DNA of 64,000 nt from Rhodospirillales bacterium (GTDB taxonomy: Bacteria > Pseudomonadota > Alphaproteobacteria > Rhodospirillales > JASLQF01). The stretch lies in the NCBI GenBank assembly GCA_030744625.1, contig JASLQF010000037.1, forward strand, positions 42,345-106,344, written 5' to 3'. The notes under the pieces were generated by a model. The model searched no databases and was not told the DNA's origin. It worked only from the letters and a program-made list of their open reading frames with translations. The position numbers and the translations under genes are program-made. This document shows positions 17,635-24,803 of this stretch, one piece after another; position 1 is the stretch's first letter, and each line of letters begins with the position of its first letter.

Positions 17635-19206
17635 TCAGGCGACTTCCCGGGTCAACCTGGCTTCGCCGGCTCGCGTGGCATCAAGATATTCGCGCAGCTT
17701 GCCGCCTTCCGGTTCCGCCAGCGCCGCCTCCCTCCCTTCCCGCATGAGCCGGGCGGCCTCCGCCGGGGCCAGGCCACCCTTCTCGACGGCGTCGAGGTGC
17801 GGGTCGACCAACCCTTCATAGATGGCGTCAAGGTTCCCCGTCCCGCGTCTGTGGGTATCGCCATAGCCCTTGACCAGGCGCGACAGTTCGACGATCTCGG
17901 TGGCCAGCGCGGCATCCTTCTCCGCCGCTCGCCCGACCCTGGAAAGCCAGCCCTCGATCCTCTCCTGTTCGCAGCGGTAGCGATACGAGTACGGCCGCCA
18001 AAAACGCAGGGTGCTCAACAGCCGAAGCAGCACGAACCCCCAAATCTTCGTCGTCGGCACCTTCAAGCCCACGTGCGGCCTGTTCTTGTCCTCGATGCCC
18101 TGGACGCCCCCCTCCAACTTCTTGGCGAGGAAGGGTGGCAGCAGATCGAGGGCCTGATCCAGGCCGGGTTTCAGAAACTCGGTGATGACCACCTTTTGGC
18201 CGGGCGCCGCGCCGAGCTCGCGGCGCACCCGTTCCTCGCGCTCCGCCCGGGTCTTGAGATCGGCGACGCGGATGACGTCCTCATAGGTCATCCAGATGGC
18301 AAGGCGCTTGGCCAGAATAGTCGTGAAGTCGGCGTCGTTCTTGAGCGGCATGGCGGCCAGCCGGTCGAGGAAGAGGCGCGCGTAGGCCGTCCCCTGGAAA
18401 TCGATGAGCCGGGCGAGCGCCATTCTCACGATCGCCCGGCTGGCCTCCGAATAGCTCGCCACCGCCTCTTCCATGGGGGCCGGCAGGACGGGCCCGGAGG
18501 CCGCCGCGGGTTCTTCGGCGGTACGCGGTGCCGGCTTCGCCACAGGTGCCACAGGTGCTTGCGGCTCCGACCATTTGGCGAGCCCCGCCTCGAAGCCGCG
18601 CAGATTGCGCTCGACGGCGCGTCCCTGGCCGGCGATGGCGGCGCGGTAGCACTCCTCCGCCATGGGCAGGATGCCGGCTCCGGCAATGGCGCCGAAGATG
18701 ACGGCGTTGGCGGCACTTCCCTTCTCCAGGGCCAATGCCTCGGCATCGAAAACCAGGGCCCGCTTGGAGACGCCCTCGAGGAAAGGCTCGATGATGCCCC
18801 CGGGATAGCGACCGTCGTCCATGGCCATGCGTTCGGTGAGCGTGAAGGCGCGATGGCTGCTCGCGATCGTCACCGTATGGCCGGGCGTCACGTAGCCCAT
18901 GTTGGCCATGCGGCCGGCCTCGATCATCTCGCCACCGACCAGGAGGTCGACGTCGCCCTTGATCGGATAGACGGCGAGGACCGGTTTTCTGCCGTTGAGT
19001 TCGACCTCGGGGAGCGGAAAGACCTCGATGTAGTAGGTGGTAGCACCGGTGCGCTGGGCGACACCCGGGATGGACGATCCCTGGACGATCAGTCCCGCCT
19101 CGCGCGCCGCCTTGATGATCCAGTTGGCGAGGACTCCGCCGCCCTGGCCGCCAAGCGCGGCGATGAGGACCCGGATCGGGCGAGGCACCTGGGAGTCCAT
19201 GACCAC
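17635..19206 (-). CDS. iorB: Indolepyruvate oxidoreductase beta subunit, long form
   Basis: 523 residues, over twice the length of the archaeal subunit. The pyruvate-ferredoxin oxidoreductase gamma-like domain covers about 10-200 (ALGGQGGGVLANWI, SSIPGVAQRTGATTYYIE), followed by a long C-terminal region matching the extension seen in proteobacterial forms (DUF6537-type). With IorA it oxidatively decarboxylates arylpyruvates to aryl-acetyl-CoA in aromatic amino-acid breakdown. It is separated from iorA by seven bases, so the two form one operon. Confidence 0.92.
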   Translation of the reverse strand: MVMDSQVPRPIRVLIAALGGQGGGVLANWIIKAAREAGLIVQGSSIPGVAQRTGATTYYIEVFPLPEVELNGRKPVLAVYPIKGDVDLLVGGEMIEAGRMANMGYVTPGHTVTIASSHRAFTLTERMAMDDGRYPGGIIEPFLEGVSKRALVFDAEALALEKGSAANAVIFGAIAGAGILPMAEECYRAAIAGQGRAVERNLRGFEAGLAKWSEPQAPVAPVAKPAPRTAEEPAAASGPVLPAPMEEAVASYSEASRAIVRMALARLIDFQGTAYARLFLDRLAAMPLKNDADFTTILAKRLAIWMTYEDVIRVADLKTRAEREERVRRELGAAPGQKVVITEFLKPGLDQALDLLPPFLAKKLEGGVQGIEDKNRPHVGLKVPTTKIWGFVLLRLLSTLRFWRPYSYRYRCEQERIEGWLSRVGRAAEKDAALATEIVELSRLVKGYGDTHRRGTGNLDAIYEGLVDPHLDAVEKGGLAPAEAARLMREGREAALAEPEGGKLREYLDATRAGEARLTREVA

Positions 19207-19213
19207 GCCCCGC

Positions 19214-21412
19214 TCAGGCCGTCGCCGACAAGGACGTCGGACGCCGGCGCATCAGGCCGATGACGAAACGCCGCCACCCTTCCAAGGCGCGCTCGAGGAA
19301 GGACGCGTTCTCGATGATGTCGGCCCGGTAGAACGAGGGACAGAGGACGGCCACGTGTGCAACCTCGCCGCAATGGCCGCAACCGACGCAAGTGTTGTCG
19401 ACATGGGCCACCGGATCATCGCGCAAGGGGTCCGGTGAGGTCTTGACGGTGAGCGACGGGCACCCCGAAAGCCGAATGCACGAGCGGTCGCCGGTGCACA
19501 CGTCCTCGTCCACCCCGAAGCGTGGACGCACGACACGCTTGCCGGCCTTCTCGCGGGCCTCGTTTTCCGGGCGCAGGCGGCGCTGCCTGTTGAGCTGGCA
19601 CTCGCCCTTGACGATGATGGTCTTGACGCCCTTGACGTTCGTCGTCAGGGCCTCGCGCAAGGTCTTCACCGTCTCGCTCAAATCATAGGAATCGATGGTC
19701 GTCAGCCAATCCACACCGACACCCTTGAGGGCGCGGGCGAGGTCCATGTTGACGGCCTCTCCGCGGTGATTGATGCCGCTCGACGGGATGCGCTGCTGGC
19801 CGGTGGCCGAGGTGAAGCCGTTGTTGATGACGGCAAGCACCGTGTCCTGCTTGTTGTAGACGGCGCCGGCGACGCCCGCGGTCAGCCCGCTGTGCCACAT
19901 GCCGCCATCGCCGATCACCGTGATGGTGCGCCGGCTCGACGCCGGCTCGACGGCCGCCGCGCTGGACAGGCCCATGCCGTAGCCGGTGGTCGAGTTGGTC
20001 AGATTGAACGGCGCGTTGGCGGCAAACGTGTGGCAGCCGATGTCACCGGAGACGTGAGTCGGTCCCAACTCGCGCTGCACTATTTTGAGGGCCGTAAAGA
20101 ACGGGCGCTCCGGGCACCCGGTGCAGAAAGAGGGGGCGCGCGGCGGCAGGGGCTCGGGCAGGTTGCTGCCCGACATGGGGGACCCGCCGTCAAGCGGTTC
20201 CGGACGGTTGGCAGCCTCGGCGATGCGCGCCGCCAGGACATCGTCGCGGGCGGCAACGTCGCCGGCGTCCAAGCCGGCCGGGCGGCTCGCCTCGACGTAG
20301 CGGCGCAGGCCGGCACGCACCAATTCCGGCGTGTACTCGCCGGCCTGTTTGAGGAGGTCCTTGCCGTGTATCGTGCTCTGCACGTCGGCACGCCGCAGGA
20401 AGACGTTGACTTCCTGTTCGATATATTCGGGCGTGCCTTCCTCGACGATCAGCACCGAGCGCTTGGTGGCGCAGAACTCGGTGATCTGCTCGGGCACCAG
20501 CGGATAGGTGGCGTTCAACACGAGCAGCGGTATGCAGCTCTCGCCGAAAGCATCGGCCAAGCCAAGCTGGTTGAGGGCGGCGATCAAGGTGTTGTAGAGG
20601 CCGCCTTGAAGGATGATGCCGACGTCCCTAGAAGGGTCATCGCAGAAAATCTCGTTGATGGCGTTGTCGACGATAAAGCGGCGTGCCGCCGGCAGCCTCC
20701 TCTCCACCTTATCCTGCTCGTTCTCGAACAACGCCGGTCCGTAGTTGATACGGCTCGGCGTGAAGGGGGCGGGCTCATCGAACGGGTGCTTGCGACTCAT
20801 CTTGGGCTCGACGTTGTCGCGGGCAACGAAGCTGCCGTTGAGGTGCGCCGCCCGGATGCGCAGCATCAACATCACCGGCAAGTTGCTGGCCTCCGAGAGC
20901 TGGAAGCCCTTCTCCACCATGTCGACGACGTTCTGCTGTTCGGGCCTGGGGTCGAGGAGCGGCATCGTGGATTTGAGGGCGAACGCGTGCGAGCGCTCCT
21001 GGATGATGCTGGTGCCCTGGCCGTAGTCCTCGCCGATGATGATCAGGGCGCCGCCCTCGACCCCGACAGAGGCGATCGCCGACAACGGGTCCGCCGCCAC
21101 GTTGGTGCCGACCACCGACTTCCAGGCCACGGCGCCGCGCATCGGGTAGCTTACCGAGGCCGACAGCATGGCCGCCGCCGACGCTTCGCTGGCCGACGAT
21201 TCGAAATAGACGCCGAGGGAATCGAGAACCTCCTCCTTGGCGTCGGCGAGCACGTCGAGAACGTGGCTGACCGGAGCGCCCTGATAGCCCCCGACGTAAC
21301 TTACGCCCGACTGCAGAAGCCCCTTGACCACGGCCATGACGTTCTCGCCGTCCATGACCTCGCCCTCTCCATTGAGGAGGGAGGCGACCTCACTCTTGTA
21401 CGAAACTTCCAT
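19214..21412 (-). CDS. iorA: Indolepyruvate oxidoreductase alpha subunit (TPP and Fe-S)
   Basis: 732 residues from the ATG of MEVSYKSEVASLL; an earlier in-frame ATG (21505) overlaps the predicted -10 region and is rejected. An N-terminal pyrimidine-binding domain is followed by the TPP-binding domain (GDIGCHTF, GDGGMWHSG) and a C-terminal ferredoxin-like region with CVGCGHCGEVAHVAVLCP and CTGDRSCIRLSGCP. It transfers electrons from arylpyruvate oxidation to an external acceptor. The start lies next to a GGAAAAATTTTCC palindrome that could influence translation. Confidence 0.94.
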   Translation of the reverse strand: MEVSYKSEVASLLNGEGEVMDGENVMAVVKGLLQSGVSYVGGYQGAPVSHVLDVLADAKEEVLDSLGVYFESSASEASAAAMLSASVSYPMRGAVAWKSVVGTNVAADPLSAIASVGVEGGALIIIGEDYGQGTSIIQERSHAFALKSTMPLLDPRPEQQNVVDMVEKGFQLSEASNLPVMLMLRIRAAHLNGSFVARDNVEPKMSRKHPFDEPAPFTPSRINYGPALFENEQDKVERRLPAARRFIVDNAINEIFCDDPSRDVGIILQGGLYNTLIAALNQLGLADAFGESCIPLLVLNATYPLVPEQITEFCATKRSVLIVEEGTPEYIEQEVNVFLRRADVQSTIHGKDLLKQAGEYTPELVRAGLRRYVEASRPAGLDAGDVAARDDVLAARIAEAANRPEPLDGGSPMSGSNLPEPLPPRAPSFCTGCPERPFFTALKIVQRELGPTHVSGDIGCHTFAANAPFNLTNSTTGYGMGLSSAAAVEPASSRRTITVIGDGGMWHSGLTAGVAGAVYNKQDTVLAVINNGFTSATGQQRIPSSGINHRGEAVNMDLARALKGVGVDWLTTIDSYDLSETVKTLREALTTNVKGVKTIIVKGECQLNRQRRLRPENEAREKAGKRVVRPRFGVDEDVCTGDRSCIRLSGCPSLTVKTSPDPLRDDPVAHVDNTCVGCGHCGEVAHVAVLCPSFYRADIIENASFLERALEGWRRFVIGLMRRRPTSLSATA

Positions 21413-21507
21413 GGAAAATTTTTCCCGACGACGCGCCCCTGGGGCGGTCTCCACGCCGGGCGAAAGCCGCGATGGCCCGCACCGACCGCAATATTTGGTT
21501 ATCAAAA

Positions 21508-21536
21508 ATACTAGGTTGCCGGCGCACTTCGGTCAA
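21508..21536 (-). promoter_or_regulatory. Predicted sigma-70 promoter of iorAB
   Basis: Minus strand TTGACC (21536-21531), 17-base spacer, TAGTAT (21513-21508), giving a leader of about 90 bases. The same TAGTAT hexamer appears in the predicted liv promoter. Confidence 0.6.
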
Positions 21537-21571
21537 GGCGGCCGCGGCGGACGATACACGTTTCAAATCGC

Positions 21572-21668
21572 AATTAAGGTGACTTCGCAATTAAGGTGCA
21601 AATTAAGGTGACATGATATTTAATTATGTTTAATTAAGTATCATGTCACCTTAATTTGCACCTTAATT
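21572..21668. repeat. REP/MITE-like palindromic element with 30-bp perfect inverted repeat
   Basis: 21589-21618 and 21639-21668 are perfect 30-bp inverted arms around a 20-base AT-rich loop (21619-21638). AATTAAGGTG is repeated at 21572, 21589 and 21602, and its complement closes the right side. The element is AT-rich in a GC-rich region. Palindromes of this type (AATTAAGGTG...CACCTTAATT) accompany REP-associated Y1 transposases in many bacteria; no transposase is present here, so it is probably a non-autonomous copy. The hairpin may also separate iorAB from the upstream genes. Confidence 0.8.
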
Positions 21669-21682
21669 CGTGAGTACACGGT

Positions 21683-21904
21683 CTAGCTCGAATAAGGCTC
21701 TTCGAGCCCCTCGATCATGGCGATGATGGCGCTGCGGTAGGCGGCCGGATCGCACCCCATGAGCACGGCGTCCTCGAACGCCTCGGCGGCGATCTCTCGG
21801 ATCTCGTCGTAGTTTTCGTTGAGCACCTTGATTTTCTCGGTGCACGAAACATTCAGACCATCCGTGCCCATCCACTCGGGTGCCTTCTGGGTGTTTTCGC
21901 TCAT
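21683..21904 (-). CDS. Small conserved-looking protein, 73 residues, unknown function
   Basis: Acidic, mostly helical protein beginning MSENTQKAPEWMGTDGLNVS, with one cysteine near residue 21 (NVSCTEK), another at about 51 (MGCDPAAY) and a C-terminal EEPYSS. No domain was recognised. It starts 30 bases after the cysteine desulfurase stop on the same strand, with a good AGGACCGAAATC-type spacing to a purine-rich site, so it is very likely co-transcribed with it. Its cysteines and position suggest a sulfur-transfer or regulatory partner, but this is inference. Confidence 0.7.
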   Translation of the reverse strand: MSENTQKAPEWMGTDGLNVSCTEKIKVLNENYDEIREIAAEAFEDAVLMGCDPAAYRSAIIAMIEGLEEPYSS

Positions 21905-21934
21905 GATTTCGGTCCTCTTTGCGACGCCGGCCGC

Positions 21935-23110
21935 TCACTCGGCGGCGGTACGGACGCCCTTTCCCCCGCCGAGCGCCGTAATTTGATCGACGATGACGCC
22001 GATGGCGGTGTCGATTTCCGCGTCCGTCGTGAAACGCCCGACGCCGACGCGGAACGACCCATGGGCCAGGTCCTTGTCGAGCCCGAGCGCGACAAGGGAA
22101 TAGCTGGGCTCGACGGAGGTCGAGGTGCACGCCGAACCCGACGAGACGCAGATGTGCGGTCTGAGCGCTGCCATCATCGCGTTGCCGTCGACACCGGGGA
22201 ACGACAGGTTCAAGTTGCCGGCGACGCGGCACTCGGCGTCGCCGTTAAGAATGACGTCGGGAATTCCGGCACGCACCCCGTCCAGGAGCCGGTCGCGCAG
22301 CTTGCCGACCCGCGCGTGGTCGGCGGCCATGTCCTCGGCGGCCACGGCGCACGCCTCGCCGAGGCCGACGACGAGCGGCGCCGGCACGGTTCCCGAACGC
22401 ATGCCGCGTTCCTGCCCGCCACCATGGAACAGGGGATGGACCCGAGTGCGTGGACGGCGGCGCAGGTACAACGCGCCGATGCCCTTGGGGCCATAGACCT
22501 TGTGGCCCGAGATGCTCATCAGGTCGATGTTCATCTCGTTCACGTCGAGGGGGATTTTGCCCACCGCCTGGGCGCAATCGGATTGCAGATAGACGCCTTT
22601 CTCGCGGCACATGCGCCCGATCTCGGCGAGCGGCTGAATGACCCCGATCTCGTTGTGCACGCTCATCACGGTGGCCAACACCGTCTGCTCGGTGAGCGCT
22701 TCGGCGAACCGCCGCGGATCGATCAGGCCGTCCTTCTCGACGGCCAGGCGGGTGACATCGAATCCCTCGTCTTCCATGTGGCGGACGGATTCCAACACGC
22801 ACTTGTGCTCGGTGACCACGGTGACGATGTGGTTCTTCTTGCCCTTGTGGAAGCGCGCCGCGCCCTGGATGGAGATGTTGTTCGATTCCGTGGCGCCAGA
22901 GGTGAAGATGATCTCCCTGGCTTCGGCGCCGATCAGGTCGGCGACCTGGGCGCGCGCCTTCTCGACGGCGTCGGCGGCCTCGTCCCCGAAGGAATGAGAA
23001 CTTGAATGAGGGTTGCCGAACTTCTCCTTGAAATAGGGAAGCATGGCGTCAAGCACCCTGGGATCGAGCGGCGTGGTCGCGTGGTTATCGAGATATACGG
23101 GACGGGTCAT
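21935..23110 (-). CDS. Cysteine desulfurase, IscS/NifS type (group I)
   Basis: 391 residues. PLP-binding lysine K204 in [12 protein letters not shown] and catalytic cysteine C328 in [10 protein letters not shown] within the long flexible loop of group I enzymes. It removes sulfur from L-cysteine as a persulfide for Fe-S clusters, thiolation or molybdenum-cofactor sulfuration. No iscU, iscA, hscBA or fdx neighbours are present; instead it follows the Mo-hydroxylase genes on the same strand. That context recalls NifS4, which supplies sulfur to the Mo cofactor of xanthine dehydrogenase in Rhodobacter. Confidence 0.92.
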   Translation of the reverse strand: MTRPVYLDNHATTPLDPRVLDAMLPYFKEKFGNPHSSSHSFGDEAADAVEKARAQVADLIGAEAREIIFTSGATESNNISIQGAARFHKGKKNHIVTVVTEHKCVLESVRHMEDEGFDVTRLAVEKDGLIDPRRFAEALTEQTVLATVMSVHNEIGVIQPLAEIGRMCREKGVYLQSDCAQAVGKIPLDVNEMNIDLMSISGHKVYGPKGIGALYLRRRPRTRVHPLFHGGGQERGMRSGTVPAPLVVGLGEACAVAAEDMAADHARVGKLRDRLLDGVRAGIPDVILNGDAECRVAGNLNLSFPGVDGNAMMAALRPHICVSSGSACTSTSVEPSYSLVALGLDKDLAHGSFRVGVGRFTTDAEIDTAIGVIVDQITALGGGKGVRTAAE

Positions 23111-23170
23111 CGGGCCCTCCTTAGGTCAGCGCCGTGTGCTCCGCGTGCTCCGTGACCTATTTATGGCGGA

Positions 23171-23201
23171 ATTATACCCTGCCACGCACGGCACGGTGCA
23201 A
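23171..23201 (-). promoter_or_regulatory. Likely promoter of the cysteine desulfurase gene
   Basis: Exact TATAAT on the minus strand (23176-23171) with TTGCAC (23201-23196) at a long 19-base spacing. The leader would be about 55 bases. The desulfurase can therefore be expressed apart from the Mo-hydroxylase genes upstream. Confidence 0.45.
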
Positions 23202-23263
23202 AACAAACAAGTTGCAAATTGTATGGTTTGCGATGGGGCGTCGCGAAGGCCCCGGAACGGCCT

Positions 23264-23416
23264 TCAGGCCTTGGAGCGGCGCTCCAGCGTTATGACGTGG
23301 CCCACCTCGGGCGGCCGCGGCAGGAGTTTGTGATCGGCCCAAACCTCGTCCATGCGCTCGAGGATTTGGCCAGGTATGGGCACCACCTTCCGTGACCATG
23401 GCCGCAACCCCTTCAC
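23264..23416 (-). CDS. Short reading frame behind the Mo-hydroxylase genes, possible remnant
   Basis: From a GTG at 23416 (or at 23386) this frame runs 40-50 codons to TGA at 23264. It is in the same frame as, and continuous with, the [2Fe-2S] subunit beyond that gene's TAG stop at 23476-23474. The translation (PIPGQILERMDEVWADHKL then RPPEVGHVITLERRSKA) looks protein-like. It may be a small protein or the tail of a lost gene; no family was recognised. The rest of 23111-23473 holds only the desulfurase promoter. Confidence 0.3.
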   Translation of the reverse strand: MKGLRPWSRKVVPIPGQILERMDEVWADHKLLPRPPEVGHVITLERRSKA

Positions 23417-23473
23417 CGGCAGGGCGGCCGTGGAAGTTCGGCGGCCTCCCGCCCGCTTCGCGGTGGTCCTTGG

Positions 23474-23989
23474 CTACTCTGATTTCGGGCTTTCGGCGGC
23501 GCCCCCATTCGAGACCACATCGAGCACCGCCCGTACCATGCCGGCGTATCCGGTGCAGCGGCAAATGTGGCCACTCAGCATCTCCCGAATCTCCGTCTCC
23601 GTCGGCTTGGGATTGCGTTCCAGGAAGTCGCTGATCGACATGAGGACGCCCGGCGTGCAGTACCCGCACTGCAGGGCGTGTTCGCGTCGGAAGGCGCTCT
23701 GCAACGCCGTCAGATCGCTGCTGTCGTCGCCCAGCCCCTCCACGGTGTCAACGCGCCGGCCGTCGGCTTGCACCGCGTACATCAGGCAGGAGCGCACGGC
23801 CTTGCCGTCGACGCGCACGGTACACGCCCCGCACACGCCGTGCTCGCAGCCAACGTGGCTGCCCGTGGCGCCGATCTCCCGGCGCAGGAAATCGACCAGC
23901 AACAGGCGCGGCTCGGCGTAGCCGGACGCCCGCTTGCCGTTCAGGATAATGGTCACGGGGTGCCGCGCTTCGCGGCTCAGCCTAGGCAT
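23474..23989 (-). CDS. [2Fe-2S] subunit of a molybdenum hydroxylase (CoxS-like)
   Basis: 171 residues with a plant-type [2Fe-2S] domain at the N-terminus (CEHGVCGAC and a later Cys) and the C-terminal alpha-helical [2Fe-2S] domain (CGYCTPG and CRCTGY). It relays electrons from the Mo centre to the FAD subunit in xanthine dehydrogenase-family enzymes. The ATG overlaps the FAD-subunit stop by eight bases. All eight cluster cysteines are present. Confidence 0.94.
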   Translation of the reverse strand: MPRLSREARHPVTIILNGKRASGYAEPRLLLVDFLRREIGATGSHVGCEHGVCGACTVRVDGKAVRSCLMYAVQADGRRVDTVEGLGDDSSDLTALQSAFRREHALQCGYCTPGVLMSISDFLERNPKPTETEIREMLSGHICRCTGYAGMVRAVLDVVSNGGAAESPKSE

Positions 23990-24803
23990 GTCTCGCCTCC
24001 TCTATGGCGCGGCGCCCGATGCGGCGCACCAACTCGCGGCGGTAGCGCGCCGTCGCGTGGATGTCGTCGTGTCCTCCAAGGTCCCAGGCAAACTCGTTCA
24101 AGGCGTCATCCAGGGCGCTGCCCTCCAGGGCCTCCCAATCACGCACGGTGGGACGATCGGCGACGCCGCCGATGCCGAGACGAACATGGCCGTCCGAGAC
24201 CACGGCGGCGGCGGCGACGATGGCGAAGTCGCCGTGGCGGCGCGCCACCTCCCGGAAGGCGAAGGACTGCCCGGGCCGCGGATTCGGGAAGCGCACCGCC
24301 GTCACCATCTCGTCGGGCCGGCGCGCCGTCGACAGCATGCCGAGCTGGAACTCGGACGCCGCAAGGGTGCGCTGGCCGGACGCCGAACGCAGCTTCACCT
24401 CGCCCCCCAGCACCGCTAGGCTCAGCGGCAGCTCGGAGGAGGGATCTGCGTGGGCGATCGAGCCGCACACCGTGCCCCGGTTGCGTGTCTGGAAGTGCCC
24501 GACGTGGGGCATCGCCAGGTGCAGCAGCGGCGCCTGCTCGGCCAATCCAGACCACTCCAGGAGCTCGGCCTGGGTCAGGGCGGCGCCGACTTCGAGCGCG
24601 CCGTTCTCGGCGCGCAGGTAGTCCAGATCGGCGATACCCGCGATGTCGACGAGCAGCTCGGGCTCGACCAGGCGCATGTTCATCATGGCCCCCAGCGACT
24701 GGCCGCCGGCCACGATGCGCGCCTCCTCGCCTCCCTCTTTCAGTCCATCGACGGCCTCCTCGACGGAGGCGGCACGCAGGTAGTCGAATCCCTTCGGCTT
24801 CAT
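23982..24803 (-). CDS. FAD-binding subunit of a molybdenum hydroxylase (CoxM-like)
   Basis: 273 residues beginning MKPKGFDYLRAASVEEAV. The FAD-binding loops are AGGQSLGAMMNMRL and TVCGSIAHADPSSELP, as in CoxM. The ATG overlaps the large-subunit stop as ATGA; a longer frame to 24842 is rejected because it reads into the CoxG-like region. The subunit passes electrons from the iron-sulfur clusters to its acceptor. Confidence 0.93.
   Translation of the reverse strand: MKPKGFDYLRAASVEEAVDGLKEGGEEARIVAGGQSLGAMMNMRLVEPELLVDIAGIADLDYLRAENGALEVGAALTQAELLEWSGLAEQAPLLHLAMPHVGHFQTRNRGTVCGSIAHADPSSELPLSLAVLGGEVKLRSASGQRTLAASEFQLGMLSTARRPDEMVTAVRFPNPRPGQSFAFREVARRHGDFAIVAAAAVVSDGHVRLGIGGVADRPTVRDWEALEGSALDDALNEFAWDLGGHDDIHATARYRRELVRRIGRRAIEEARHA

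Noticed and set aside
21413..21571. Upstream iorA ATG at 21505
   Set aside because: It would lie at the predicted promoter start and adds 31 residues unlike the family.
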